Shown here: positions 1 to 7,958 of the stretch, in pieces
How the letters are laid out: each line of letters begins with the position of its first letter
Numbering within the stretch: the stretch's first letter is position 1
Assembly (NCBI GenBank): GCA_007571325.1
Contig: RKRQ01000015.1
Location: 1-55,132 of the forward strand
Direction: 5' to 3'
Source of the DNA: Candidatus Dadabacteria bacterium
Lineage (GTDB): Bacteria > Desulfobacterota_D > UBA1144 > Nemesobacterales > Nemesobacteraceae
DNA length: 55,132 bases
The notes under the pieces: model-generated
Told to the model about the DNA's origin: nothing
The model's input: only the letters and a program-made list of their open reading frames with translations
The model's database searches: none
Translations under genes and position numbers: made by a program

Positions 1-206
1 TGGATGACAACGGAAGGCTCATGGTAACATCCACTGCAAACCAGGACAATCCGGTCTTCGAGGGACTGAAACCGATTCTGGGTCTTGATGTATGGGAACA
101 TGCGTATTATCTGAACTACCAGAACAGAAGGCCCGACTACATAAAGGCGTGGTGGAACGTAGTTAACTGGGAACAGGTTTCAGAAAACTTCGCCGGGGCA
201 AGATGA
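1..206 (+). CDS. Fe/Mn superoxide dismutase, C-terminal part (5' end outside window)
   Basis: This is the last ~67 codons of an iron/manganese superoxide dismutase, which converts superoxide to hydrogen peroxide and oxygen. The frame is open from position 3. It contains the family signature [12 protein letters not shown], whose Asp and His are two of the four metal ligands, followed by a typical helical end ([14 protein letters not shown]). The preceding STANQDNP segment also matches the family. Whether the metal is Fe or Mn cannot be decided from this fragment. The gene ends with TGA at 204-206 and is followed by the promoter region of the sigma factor gene. Confidence 0.95.
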   Translation, partial: DDNGRLMVTSTANQDNPVFEGLKPILGLDVWEHAYYLNYQNRRPDYIKAWWNVVNWEQVSENFAGAR

Positions 207-236
207 TCCCCCGTCAAATTATACTCGGAAAAAAAG

Positions 237-266
237 CTTACAATTTGGCACGAAAAATCTTATAAT
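237..266 (+). promoter_or_regulatory. Putative sigma-70 promoter for the sigma factor gene
   Basis: A perfect -10 hexamer TATAAT lies at 261-266, with a weak -35 CTTACA (4 of 6) at 237-242 and an 18-base spacer. It lies in the 167-base gap between the superoxide dismutase stop and the sigma factor start, so transcription would begin near 273 with a leader of ~100 bases. The -10 is convincing; the -35 is only suggestive. Confidence 0.5.
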
Positions 267-373
267 TGCCTTTAGAAAAAGAAGGTGCCTGTTTCCGTTG
301 CCCATGGGGTTTTAAAAGCCTTTTTGGTACCCGCATATTCTGTTTTCAATCAGGACATTGGTGAGAAAATAAA

Positions 374-1519
374 ATGGACATAAAATACAAAGATTTTCAA
401 GATGACAGCGAACACGATACTGATTTCGACTCCTACGATGTTGACGATGATATCGAGGAAGATGAAATTGAAAAGGATTTCGACCAACAAAACGAACAGA
501 ACATAAAACACAGAGGGAAGGTCAAGGAGAAAGACAAATGGATTCCCGATGAACAGCTTCGCCTTCTCTATGTCTACTTCAAGGACATGGCTGTTGAGCC
601 CCTTTTCGCCGCAAAGCAGGAAGTCGAAATATCCGCAAGGATCAAAATGTGCGAACTCAGAATGGCCAAAGTGCCTAAGAGTATTGAACTTTTTGAGAAA
701 ATCCGCGTGAGAAAAAACTCGCCTAGAGCGCGGGCCGTAGAACAAAAGATAGCTACCCTGCGCGCTATGGAGAAAATTTATACTGACTGGACGCTCAAGC
801 TCAAACAGAAATTCGTAAAAGCCAACCTGAGACTTGTAATAACAATCTCTAGAAGATACATGAGCAGGGGGTTGCCCCTTCCGGACCTCATTCAGGAAGG
901 AAACCTCGGTCTCATGCGCGCGGTTGAAAGATTTGATTATACCAAGGGTTACAAGTTCTCCACCTATGCTTCTTGGTGGATACATCAGGCAATATTAAGA
1001 GCGCTTCAGGGACAGACAAGAACCATAAAAGTTCCTGTTTACCTGCTGGAACAAGCAAACAGAGTTTACAAGACAAGTGCGAAACTGAGCAAGGAAATGG
1101 GAAGAAAACCCACACCGAAGGAAATAGCCGAAGCCTCGGGAATTTCGGCTGAGGTTATAAACAGAATTCTTAACTCTACAAACGATGCCATAAGTCTCGA
1201 CACGCCCGTTCTGGATGGGGAAAAAACCACGCTTCTTGATTCAGTTGCCGACAAGGAAGCAAAAATCCCGGATACGATAATAGCGAAAATGTCTCTAGCG
1301 GAAAAACTCCGGGAAGCTCTTACCCTCCTGAACTCAAGGGAAGAAGAAATTATCAGACTTCGCTTCGGTATAGGACGCCAGAGCACCTACACGCTTGATG
1401 AGATCGGCAAGAAATTCAATCTGACTAGAGAAAGGATAAGGCAGATAGAGAAAGCCGCCCTTGGAAAACTCGCGAGTTCGGGCGCGAGGAAAGATTTAGA
1501 AAGCTTCCTTAAGCAGTAG
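374..1519 (+). CDS. RNA polymerase sigma-70 family factor (RpoD/RpoS-like)
   Basis: A 381-residue sigma factor that directs RNA polymerase to promoters. The first ~50 residues are strongly acidic (Asp/Glu-rich). Region 1.2 begins around YVYFKDMAVEPL. Region 2, which binds core polymerase and the -10, spans roughly residues 146-225 and contains DLIQEGNLGLMRAVERFDY and STYASWWIHQAI. Region 3 follows at ~229-305. Region 4 (315-370) carries the helix-turn-helix TLDEIGKKFNLTRERIRQIE that reads the -35. It lacks a full-length region 1.1, so it may be a short primary factor or a group 2 (RpoS-like) factor; I cannot tell which. The start is supported by GGTGAG eight bases upstream. Confidence 0.93.
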   Translation: MDIKYKDFQDDSEHDTDFDSYDVDDDIEEDEIEKDFDQQNEQNIKHRGKVKEKDKWIPDEQLRLLYVYFKDMAVEPLFAAKQEVEISARIKMCELRMAKVPKSIELFEKIRVRKNSPRARAVEQKIATLRAMEKIYTDWTLKLKQKFVKANLRLVITISRRYMSRGLPLPDLIQEGNLGLMRAVERFDYTKGYKFSTYASWWIHQAILRALQGQTRTIKVPVYLLEQANRVYKTSAKLSKEMGRKPTPKEIAEASGISAEVINRILNSTNDAISLDTPVLDGEKTTLLDSVADKEAKIPDTIIAKMSLAEKLREALTLLNSREEEIIRLRFGIGRQSTYTLDEIGKKFNLTRERIRQIEKAALGKLASSGARKDLESFLKQ

Positions 1520-1532
1520 ATTCACGGTTTGC

Positions 1533-2876
1533 TCACCCAAAACCGTAATAATCAATCCCTAGGTGGCTTATAAGTTCTTCGCCTTTGATATAGCGCAGCG
1601 TGTTCTGAAGCTTGTCAAACTGAACGAAAAGATCGTGTTCCGGATATAGCTTTTTATCAACCATGGGGCTTTTAAAGTAGAAAGAAAGCCACTCTTGGAC
1701 TCCGTAGATACCGGCACGGTGAGCGAGGTCGAGGAAAAGCACCAGATCTAAAACCACCGGGGCAGCCAATATGCTATCGCGGCAGAGGAAATTAACCTTT
1801 ATCTGCATGGGATAATCAAGCCACCCAAAAACATCTATATTGTCCCACGCCTCTTTCTCGTCTCCACGCGGCGGATAGTAGTTTATCCTCACCTTGTGGT
1901 AGTAATCCGAGTAAAGTTCGGGATTTATCTGAGGCTGGAATATGTACTCAAGCGCTCCCAGCTTGCTTTCTTCCTTAGTTTTGAAAGAACCTGGGTCGTC
2001 AAGCACCTCTCCGTCCCGGTTGCCCAGTATATTGGTTGAAAACCATCCGTTGAGCCCAAGCATTCTGCTTTTAAGCCCAGGAGCCAAAATGGTCTTCATC
2101 AGAGTTTGACCGGTTTTGAAATCCTTGCCGGCTATAGGAATCTCTTTTTTAACTGCAAGCTCCTGAAGAGCGGGGATATCCACAGATAGATTTGGCGCGC
2201 CGTTTGCGTAAGCAGCGCCACATTTTATGGCCGCGTAGGTATAGATCATACTCGGGGAAATATCCTCGTGATTTTCCCTCAGTCCCTTCTCAAAACTCTC
2301 CACCGTTTCATGAATTTCCGACGGTTCAAGATATACCTCGGTACTTCCGCACCAGAGCATTACCAACCTTTCGATGTCGTTTTGTTTCCGGAATCGCTCT
2401 ATGTCCCTTATAAGCGCCTCGGCAAGATGCATCTTGGTCTTACCTTTCTTTACATGCGGACCTTTTAGATTGCGGACATATTTATTGTCGAAAACGGCGC
2501 GCATCGGAGACTCTTTTTCAAGATTCCGTTTTATTTTCCTAAGAAGTTCAGGGTTCAGTACGCCCGCGCGAAGTGCAGAAGCATAGCAATCCTCATCGTA
2601 TATGTCCCACCCTCCGAACACCATGTCCTGTATTTCCGCCAGCGGAACAAAATCCTTTATTAAGGGGAAATTTTTCTCAGTTCTCTTGCCAATTCTGATT
2701 TTCCCCATTTGCGTAAGGGAACCGATAGGCCTCCCCACGCCCTTCATAACTGCCTTTACGCCCGCTATAAAAGTTGTGCTTACCGCTCCGCTCATACCGG
2801 GAATAAGAACACCCAGTTTCCCTTTTGCGGGACTTATTTCGAATTTTCTCTGAAATTTCTGGTTTGGATCGACCAA
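1533..2876 (-). CDS. Inositol-3-phosphate synthase
   Basis: Myo-inositol-1-phosphate synthase family enzyme (NAD-dependent isomerisation of glucose-6-phosphate), the first step toward inositol lipids or solutes. The N-terminal Rossmann segment GKLGVLIPGMSGAVSTT binds NAD, and the rest matches the family across its length (FGGWDIYDEDCYASA, NGAPNLSVDIPALQ, GLNGWFSTNILGNRDG). I place the start at a TTG at 2876 (447 aa). It sits 8 bases after the rpsI stop and has GAGGT at the right distance. Longer in-frame starts at 2930 and 2945 would overlap rpsI by about 50-60 bases and lack a ribosome-binding site. It is the last gene of the rplM-rpsI operon, an unusual partner for ribosomal protein genes. 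Confidence 0.88.
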   Translation of the reverse strand: MVDPNQKFQRKFEISPAKGKLGVLIPGMSGAVSTTFIAGVKAVMKGVGRPIGSLTQMGKIRIGKRTEKNFPLIKDFVPLAEIQDMVFGGWDIYDEDCYASALRAGVLNPELLRKIKRNLEKESPMRAVFDNKYVRNLKGPHVKKGKTKMHLAEALIRDIERFRKQNDIERLVMLWCGSTEVYLEPSEIHETVESFEKGLRENHEDISPSMIYTYAAIKCGAAYANGAPNLSVDIPALQELAVKKEIPIAGKDFKTGQTLMKTILAPGLKSRMLGLNGWFSTNILGNRDGEVLDDPGSFKTKEESKLGALEYIFQPQINPELYSDYYHKVRINYYPPRGDEKEAWDNIDVFGWLDYPMQIKVNFLCRDSILAAPVVLDLVLFLDLAHRAGIYGVQEWLSFYFKSPMVDKKLYPEHDLFVQFDKLQNTLRYIKGEELISHLGIDYYGFG

Positions 2877-2883
2877 GTATGAA

Positions 2884-3279
2884 TTACCTCTTGGAGAACT
2901 GCTGTCCTCTTCTCGCTTTGCGTTTCCCATATTTTTTGGTTTCAACCATTCTGGGGTCGCGTTTCAGCAGTCCAGAAACCTTGAGTTTCTTGCGAAGTGA
3001 TTCGTTAGCTTTTAGAAGAGCTCTTGCAACTCCATGGCTCATGGCTCCCGCCTGACCGGTAAGGCCTCCCCCTTTCACCCTGACCATCACGTCGTACTCC
3101 ATTAAAGTATCAGTAACACTCAAAGGCTCGCGGGACTTTATCTGCCATACTTCTCTTGGAAAGTACTCTTCCACAGGTTTTTCGTTAACGGTAATGGAGC
3201 CTGTGCCTCTTTTAAGCCAGACTCTGGCTATTGACGTTTTTCTTCTCCCCGTACCGTTGTAAATAAGAGTTTCAGGCAT
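2884..3279 (-). CDS. rpsI: 30S ribosomal protein S9
   Basis: Ribosomal protein S9 (131 aa), a small-subunit protein whose basic tail reaches the decoding region. The N-terminus YNGTGRRKTSIARVWLK, the GGGLTGQAGAMSHGVARAL segment and the basic end RKARRGQQFSKR are all diagnostic. It follows rplM after 6 bases, the conserved L13-S9 pair, and is followed by the inositol-3-phosphate synthase gene. Confidence 0.98.
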   Translation of the reverse strand: MPETLIYNGTGRRKTSIARVWLKRGTGSITVNEKPVEEYFPREVWQIKSREPLSVTDTLMEYDVMVRVKGGGLTGQAGAMSHGVARALLKANESLRKKLKVSGLLKRDPRMVETKKYGKRKARRGQQFSKR

Positions 3280-3285
3280 GATGAA

Positions 3286-3714
3286 TCAAACCTCCAGAAC
3301 TTCAGGATTTTGAGCCGCGTGCGGATGCTTCTCTCCGACATAGATTTTCACCCGCTGTATAAGTTTCTTCTGCAATCTGTTTTTAGGAAGCATTCCCCAG
3401 ACGGCCTTGTGTATCATCTCACCCGGTTTCTCCTCAGCGAGCCTTTCCGCCGTCACGGATTTAAGTCCTCCCGGATAATGGGAATGTCTGTAATAGGTTT
3501 TCTGTTCCATCTTCCTGCCTGTAAGACTAGCTTTGTCGGCATTGACTATCACAACGAAATCTCCGATATCCGAATGGGGGGCAAACTGCGGTTTGCCCTT
3601 GCCCCTGAGAATTGAGGCAACCTTGCTCGCAAGTCTTCCGACGGGCTTTCCCTGTGCGTCAATCAGGTACCACTTCTTTTCAAAATCGCTGTTTCTAGGC
3701 ATGTATGACTTCAT
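3286..3714 (-). CDS. rplM: 50S ribosomal protein L13
   Basis: Ribosomal protein L13, an early-assembling large-subunit protein. Motifs KKWYLIDAQGKPVGRLAS, YRHSHYPGGLK and AVWGMLPKNRL are typical. I start it at ATG 3714 (142 aa, the usual length), which has a GAGAGAG stretch upstream; the open frame runs 77 codons further up but that extension is not L13-like. It is the first gene of rplM-rpsI-ino1. Confidence 0.97.
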   Translation of the reverse strand: MKSYMPRNSDFEKKWYLIDAQGKPVGRLASKVASILRGKGKPQFAPHSDIGDFVVIVNADKASLTGRKMEQKTYYRHSHYPGGLKSVTAERLAEEKPGEMIHKAVWGMLPKNRLQKKLIQRVKIYVGEKHPHAAQNPEVLEV

Positions 3715-3800
3715 AATACTCTCTCTCGGATAAATTAAGGGTTTCAATTCTACTGAATGCAACTTTAAAGTCAAAGAACTTTGCTCGGACAAGAAAAAAG

Positions 3801-4589
3801 TCAGAAATCGTAAATGGCGATAACGAATATCTTTGAGAGAATAAAGTCGAAAAGTATTATAAGAAAAAGCGAGATCACTACCGTTTTTGTAGTGGCATTC
3901 CCAACTCCACGCGTTCCTCCTTTGGCTTTCATCCCTACGTAGCAACCGGTAATCGCAACTATGATTCCGAAAAACAGGGTTTTGGAAATACCGGTAACCA
4001 GGTCGTCAATGGCAACCCAGCTCTTTATGCTTTCGATGAAAAGAGTGGGTTTCACGTTAAGTTCCATCTGTGAGATGATCATAGCTCCTCCTATGCCGGC
4101 GAGATTCGATATGACGGCAAGCAATGGAAAGGATATTATGCACGCCATAAGCCTAGGAGAAACAAGTTTCTTAATCGGGTCGGCTCCGAGGGTTTTTATC
4201 GCATCTATCTGCTCGGTCACTTTCATCGAACTTATCTCGGCTGTAATTCCGGAACCAACCCTGCCTCCCACAAGAAGAGAGGTTATTATCGGTCCGAGTT
4301 CCCTCACAAACGAAAGCGTGACCACGGGACCCACAAGCCCTTTCGCCCCGAACCAAGCAAACGCCCATGCCATCTGAACTACCATCACCATTCCAATTGC
4401 CATGGCGGAGACTACAACTATGGAGATGGAGCGAAAACCTATTTCATGTATCTGGGTCGTCAGAAGATCGTAATCGTAAGGAGGGGTGACGGTGGCAACA
4501 ACTGAATTCCAGAAAAAAAAGCAGACCTCTCCTACACCAAAAATAAAATTAAGGCTATTGTCAGCCACTTCGGATAAAAACCTTCTCAT
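3801..4589 (-). CDS. mlaE: MlaE-family ABC transporter permease
   Basis: Permease of the Mla-type phospholipid transport system in the inner membrane. It has several hydrophobic segments and the family core RELGPIITSLLVGGRVGSG followed by AEISSMKVTEQIDAI and LGADP. The chosen ATG (262 aa) overlaps the upstream lipoprotein stop as ATGA, which implies translational coupling; a GTG three codons earlier is possible. The usual partners (MlaF ATPase and MlaD/MCE protein) are not next to it: the next gene downstream is rplM after 86 bases. The substrate direction is not inferable from sequence. Confidence 0.9.
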   Translation of the reverse strand: MRRFLSEVADNSLNFIFGVGEVCFFFWNSVVATVTPPYDYDLLTTQIHEIGFRSISIVVVSAMAIGMVMVVQMAWAFAWFGAKGLVGPVVTLSFVRELGPIITSLLVGGRVGSGITAEISSMKVTEQIDAIKTLGADPIKKLVSPRLMACIISFPLLAVISNLAGIGGAMIISQMELNVKPTLFIESIKSWVAIDDLVTGISKTLFFGIIVAITGCYVGMKAKGGTRGVGNATTKTVVISLFLIILFDFILSKIFVIAIYDF

Positions 4590-5137
4590 TTGGCCCACAA
4601 CTCCTGAAAACCTGAAAGAAAATCGAAAAAATCCCCGAGGTTCACTTCAAAGTCGGCCGGGGACGCAGAATAGCTGAAGTCATAATCACACTTGCTGGAC
4701 TTGTAAACAACCGTTGCAAGAAAGAATATCTTATTGTCAAGCGACGCTTCATATTCTGTGTAAAGCCCTCTGATGCCTTCAATTTCAATATCCTTTCGCA
4801 GTTTCATACGTTTCTTGCTCAAACCGGTCGCAAGAGAATTTGACAGCGTCTCAAGACTGTAATCCCGATTCGCGCAAACCGAACTTACCGTCATGATCAG
4901 ATCGTTCACCGAGTTGTAAAAAGCCATATCCCCACCTTCTACAGGCACTTCCTTCCAGCTTTGCGAAAGTGGTGCGACACGGTAGCTGTTTCGCTCCGTA
5001 GTGTAGACCCAGTCCTCAATCTTTCCCGGGTTTCTGTCGCCTTCCGAGGCGTATTTGAGCAAAAACTTCGTGGCGGAACAGGAACTCACAAAGAAAACAA
5101 GAGAAAGCGCAACGAATAAAAAGGCCTTTTTCCGCAT
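4586..5137 (-). CDS. Predicted lipoprotein of unknown function, coupled to mlaE
   Basis: A 183-residue protein with a lipoprotein signal peptide: basic MRKK, a hydrophobic stretch and a lipobox ending FVSSC at Cys20. The mature part has no motif I recognise. Later cysteines in SVCANRDY and SSKCDYDF could form a disulfide. It overlaps mlaE by four bases, so a role in envelope lipid transport is a reasonable guess from position only. Confidence 0.8.
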   Translation of the reverse strand: MRKKAFLFVALSLVFFVSSCSATKFLLKYASEGDRNPGKIEDWVYTTERNSYRVAPLSQSWKEVPVEGGDMAFYNSVNDLIMTVSSVCANRDYSLETLSNSLATGLSKKRMKLRKDIEIEGIRGLYTEYEASLDNKIFFLATVVYKSSKCDYDFSYSASPADFEVNLGDFFDFLSGFQELWAK

Positions 5138-5247
5138 ATTATATGATAACTGTCTAGCAATCTTGGGACGCGTAAAGCCTTAAAATACTTGAATACATAC
5201 TAAAAACCAAGCATCATAGGACTTAAAAAAAGAACCGAGGTGCAATA

Positions 5248-5517
5248 TTGAGTTCGGTAACTATATATACAAGTATGCACTGCACTTACTGCAGAAGAGC
5301 AAAAAGGCTTCTCGAAACGAAAAAGGTGGATTATGAAGAAATCAGGCTTGATGAAGATACAGAAAAAAGAAAGGAGCTCGTTGAGAAACTAAACTGGAGG
5401 ACCGTACCCATTATCTTCGTAAACGAGCAATTCATAGGGGGTTATGACGAGCTTGCGGCTCTTGAACGTTCAGGGGAACTTGACCACATGCTCGGTCCTT
5501 CAAAAGTTAATTCCTGA
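5248..5517 (+). CDS. grxC: Glutaredoxin (GrxC-like)
   Basis: Small thiol-disulfide oxidoreductase (89 aa) with a thioredoxin fold. The active site CTYC is at residues 11-14, the cis-proline is in WRTVPIIFVN, and the GGYDELAALE glutathione-site segment follows. A dithiol CxxC fits a classical glutaredoxin reduced by glutathione. Translation appears to begin at TTG 5248, seven bases after a GAGG ribosome-binding site. It stands alone, directly before the cobalamin riboswitch. Confidence 0.9.
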   Translation: MSSVTIYTSMHCTYCRRAKRLLETKKVDYEEIRLDEDTEKRKELVEKLNWRTVPIIFVNEQFIGGYDELAALERSGELDHMLGPSKVNS

Positions 5518-5569
5518 TTACGGACTACTTCGATCAGCGGTATTTGACACCACATCAACCTAAGTATAC

Positions 5570-5785
5570 ATTTAGATTCAGATACAGGCCAAGGGAATCA
5601 GGTGAGAAACCTGAACTGTTCCCGCAGCCGTGATAAGGGTTTTTTCCGTGCTCCCGCGAAGCGCACCCGTGCTTCGGGTCACTGGCTTTGATTACTGTAG
5701 CCGGGAAGGCCGCATCAGGAAAAGTCGCTCTGTTTCAATACGGACGGCCCTTTAAGTCGGAAGACCTTCCTGCGTCAATCTAAAT
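5570..5785 (+). ncRNA. Cobalamin riboswitch
   Basis: The cobalamin aptamer core is present in order: AAGGGAATCAGGTG then AAACCTG and CTGTTCCCGCAGCCGTGA (about 5591-5633). It is followed by the receptor/B12-box element GTCACTGGC (5679-5687), a CCGGGAAGGC stem side near 5701 and the 3' signature AGTCGGAAGACC (5755-5766). Ends are approximate. It lies just upstream of a TonB-dependent receptor and is followed by a terminator hairpin at 5839, so B12 binding most likely reduces receptor expression by termination. Confidence 0.92.
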
Positions 5786-5838
5786 AGCTTTGCCTCGGGA
5801 GTTAGGCTTATGGCCCTTATAAACACATCTTTAATTTT

Positions 5839-5866
5839 CCGCGCGGTCGCGCGGTCCTTGTTTTTT
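5839..5866 (+). terminator. Intrinsic terminator in the riboswitch leader
   Basis: A six-pair GC-only hairpin (CCGCGC, loop GGTC, GCGCGG) at 5839-5854 is followed by TCCTTGTTTTTT. It is located between the cobalamin aptamer and the receptor start, the expected place for the expression platform of a transcription-terminating riboswitch. Confidence 0.75.
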
Positions 5867-5936
5867 CGCCGTACAAGCTTATTTGAGCAATTGCCTCCCA
5901 GGGAAAGCTATGCGCCAGCACCCGGAGGAATTAAGA

Positions 5937-7862
5937 ATGAACTGCCTTAAGATAGTTTTTGCCTTTATTTTAACCTTGACTCTGTTCCCGAACATAGGTT
6001 TTTCCGAACAGAGAGAAGTAGAAAAAATTATAGTTACCGGGACAAAAACCTGGATGGACGCCGAGCGTCTTGGATCTTCCGTCACTGTTATCACCAGAGA
6101 AGAAATTGAAAAAAGCGGGGAAAAGGATATAGCGTCCATACTTTCCAAGGTCCCCGGATTCAACTTAGTCAGATCGGGAAGTCGTGGAGGTATCGCTTCC
6201 ATTTTCGTAAGGGGAGGTCAGTCTGATTACAACCTTGTGATGATAAACGGCGTACAGGTAAATCAGTCTGGAGGTGGATTCAATATCTCTTCTGTTACTA
6301 CTGATAATGTGGAAAGAATAGAGATAATAAAAGGCGCGCATTCTTCCCTGTATGGTTCCGACGCAGCTTCTTCCGTTATCAATATAATAACAAAGAGCGG
6401 AAGCGGAAAAATCAGAAAAAGCAATTCTTTTGCCCTGGGATTCCGCGCTGAGGACGCGATAATCCTAGAGCATTCCTCAAGCATATCAGGCAGTTTGGAA
6501 AATCTGAGTTATTTCCTTGTCTACGATACAATCACTGACGAAGGCATTCTGGAAACTAACAACGAATACAAAAACAATGCCTTCACAGCAAATTTAAATC
6601 TGGAAGCAACCGACAATCTAAACTTCTCTTTGTTCTCCATTTACAAAAATTCAAAGTTTGAATTTCCGACCGGAGGCGCAGGAGACAGGTTTGATACATT
6701 CTCAGACCCGGACCAAGGAACTAAGGAGAAATCACTTGTTACGGGGGCCAGCATCGTTTTTTCTCCAACTCAGTGGTGGGAGAACTCATTTAAGTTCGGT
6801 TACACAAGACTCGATGCGGAGAACTATGATGGACCTGAACCACTTGAATTGGATAATCCATTCCCCTTTGACTCTCTGGACAAAAGAATATCGCTTGAAT
6901 ATGGGTCTAGCTTTTTTATCGACTCTGATCAGATATCAAGCGTAACCTCCGCGGGATTTGAATATGAAAAAGAAAGTTTCAAAACAGACTCTTTAAATGA
7001 GTCAAGAAAAAACTACGCTTTATACTTTCAGAACAACTTCGGGCTGCTTGATATGTTCTTCGTAACGGCAGGAATAAGATATGACGACAATGAAGCATTC
7101 GGAAATGAGTGGAGTCCGAGCATCTTCGCCAAGTGGAAGATAAAAGAATCGGGAACCAAAATAAGGGGAGGTGTCAGCAGAGGAATAAAAGAGGCGACTT
7201 TTTTTGAAAATTTCAGCGCATCTTTTACGATTCCCAATCCGAACCTAAAACCCGAAGAAACCCTGACTGCAGAAATAGGCGTCAACCAGCCGTTGTTTGA
7301 CGATGCAATTGAATTTGATCTAAGCCTTTTTCAGAATAAATTCAAAAACATTATCGCATACAGCTACATACCGTTTGACAATGGAACCAACTACGAAAAT
7401 ATAAGTCGGGCGAAATCCAAGGGAATTGAAGCCACAATCCGCGTTTACCCAATTGACTCCCTGACTCTAAGCACATCCTACACATATCTTAAAACCGAAG
7501 TAACCGATGATGGCGGCTTGGGGTCCGCATCTTTTTCCAAAGGGGAAAATCTCTTGCGGATACCCGAACATTCGTTCTCGTTTAACGCAACATATTCAAG
7601 AAACGCTTTCAGTCTTAACCTTTCGGGTAGCTATATAGGCACCAGGGATGACGTGAACTGGAGTGAGTTTGTAAGAATCAAAAACGATTCTTACTTCCTC
7701 GTCGACGCCGCGGCTTCCTATGAAATCGGAGTAAAAAGACTTGTTGAGAAAATCAGGCTGTTTTCAAGAATCAACAATATGTTTAACAAAGACTATGAAG
7801 ACGTTTTCGGTTTTTCATCCCCGGGGTTCAGCATTGTTTCAGGAATTTCAGTGGTTCGTTAG
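5937..7862 (+). CDS. btuB: TonB-dependent outer-membrane receptor, BtuB-like (vitamin B12)
   Basis: Outer-membrane beta-barrel receptor of 641 aa, energised by TonB. A signal peptide ends near GFSEQ. A TonB box-like EKIIVTGT comes next, then the plug domain with VTVITREEIEKSGEKDIASIL, VFVRGG-like IFVRGGQSDYNLVMING and ERIEIIKGAHSSLYGSDA. The rest is barrel strands. The start at 5937 has GGAGG eight bases upstream; an earlier in-frame start at 5883 would precede the signal peptide. The upstream cobalamin riboswitch makes B12 or another corrinoid the likely ligand. The C-terminus (GISVVR) lacks the usual terminal aromatic residue. Confidence 0.88.
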   Translation: MNCLKIVFAFILTLTLFPNIGFSEQREVEKIIVTGTKTWMDAERLGSSVTVITREEIEKSGEKDIASILSKVPGFNLVRSGSRGGIASIFVRGGQSDYNLVMINGVQVNQSGGGFNISSVTTDNVERIEIIKGAHSSLYGSDAASSVINIITKSGSGKIRKSNSFALGFRAEDAIILEHSSSISGSLENLSYFLVYDTITDEGILETNNEYKNNAFTANLNLEATDNLNFSLFSIYKNSKFEFPTGGAGDRFDTFSDPDQGTKEKSLVTGASIVFSPTQWWENSFKFGYTRLDAENYDGPEPLELDNPFPFDSLDKRISLEYGSSFFIDSDQISSVTSAGFEYEKESFKTDSLNESRKNYALYFQNNFGLLDMFFVTAGIRYDDNEAFGNEWSPSIFAKWKIKESGTKIRGGVSRGIKEATFFENFSASFTIPNPNLKPEETLTAEIGVNQPLFDDAIEFDLSLFQNKFKNIIAYSYIPFDNGTNYENISRAKSKGIEATIRVYPIDSLTLSTSYTYLKTEVTDDGGLGSASFSKGENLLRIPEHSFSFNATYSRNAFSLNLSGSYIGTRDDVNWSEFVRIKNDSYFLVDAAASYEIGVKRLVEKIRLFSRINNMFNKDYEDVFGFSSPGFSIVSGISVVR

Positions 7863-7958
7863 AAAAGCAGGTTCAAAAAGCTGTCTCGACAGATAGGAAT
7901 CAGTCCGGGTAATTCTTCGGTTATAGCTGTATGAACTTGTCTCTAGACAATTGCCTGT

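Noticed and set aside
246-266. Possible sigma-54 promoter (TGGCACG)
   Set aside because: The matching GC element at -12 is missing; the sequence fits a sigma-70 -10 better.
1523-1546. ACGGTTT/AAACCGT repeat between the convergent sigma factor and ino1 genes
   Set aside because: Overlaps the end of the ino1 coding region and lacks a T-run.
3715-3945. 77-codon N-terminal extension of L13
   Set aside because: Does not resemble L13; the standard start has a ribosome-binding site and gives the normal length.
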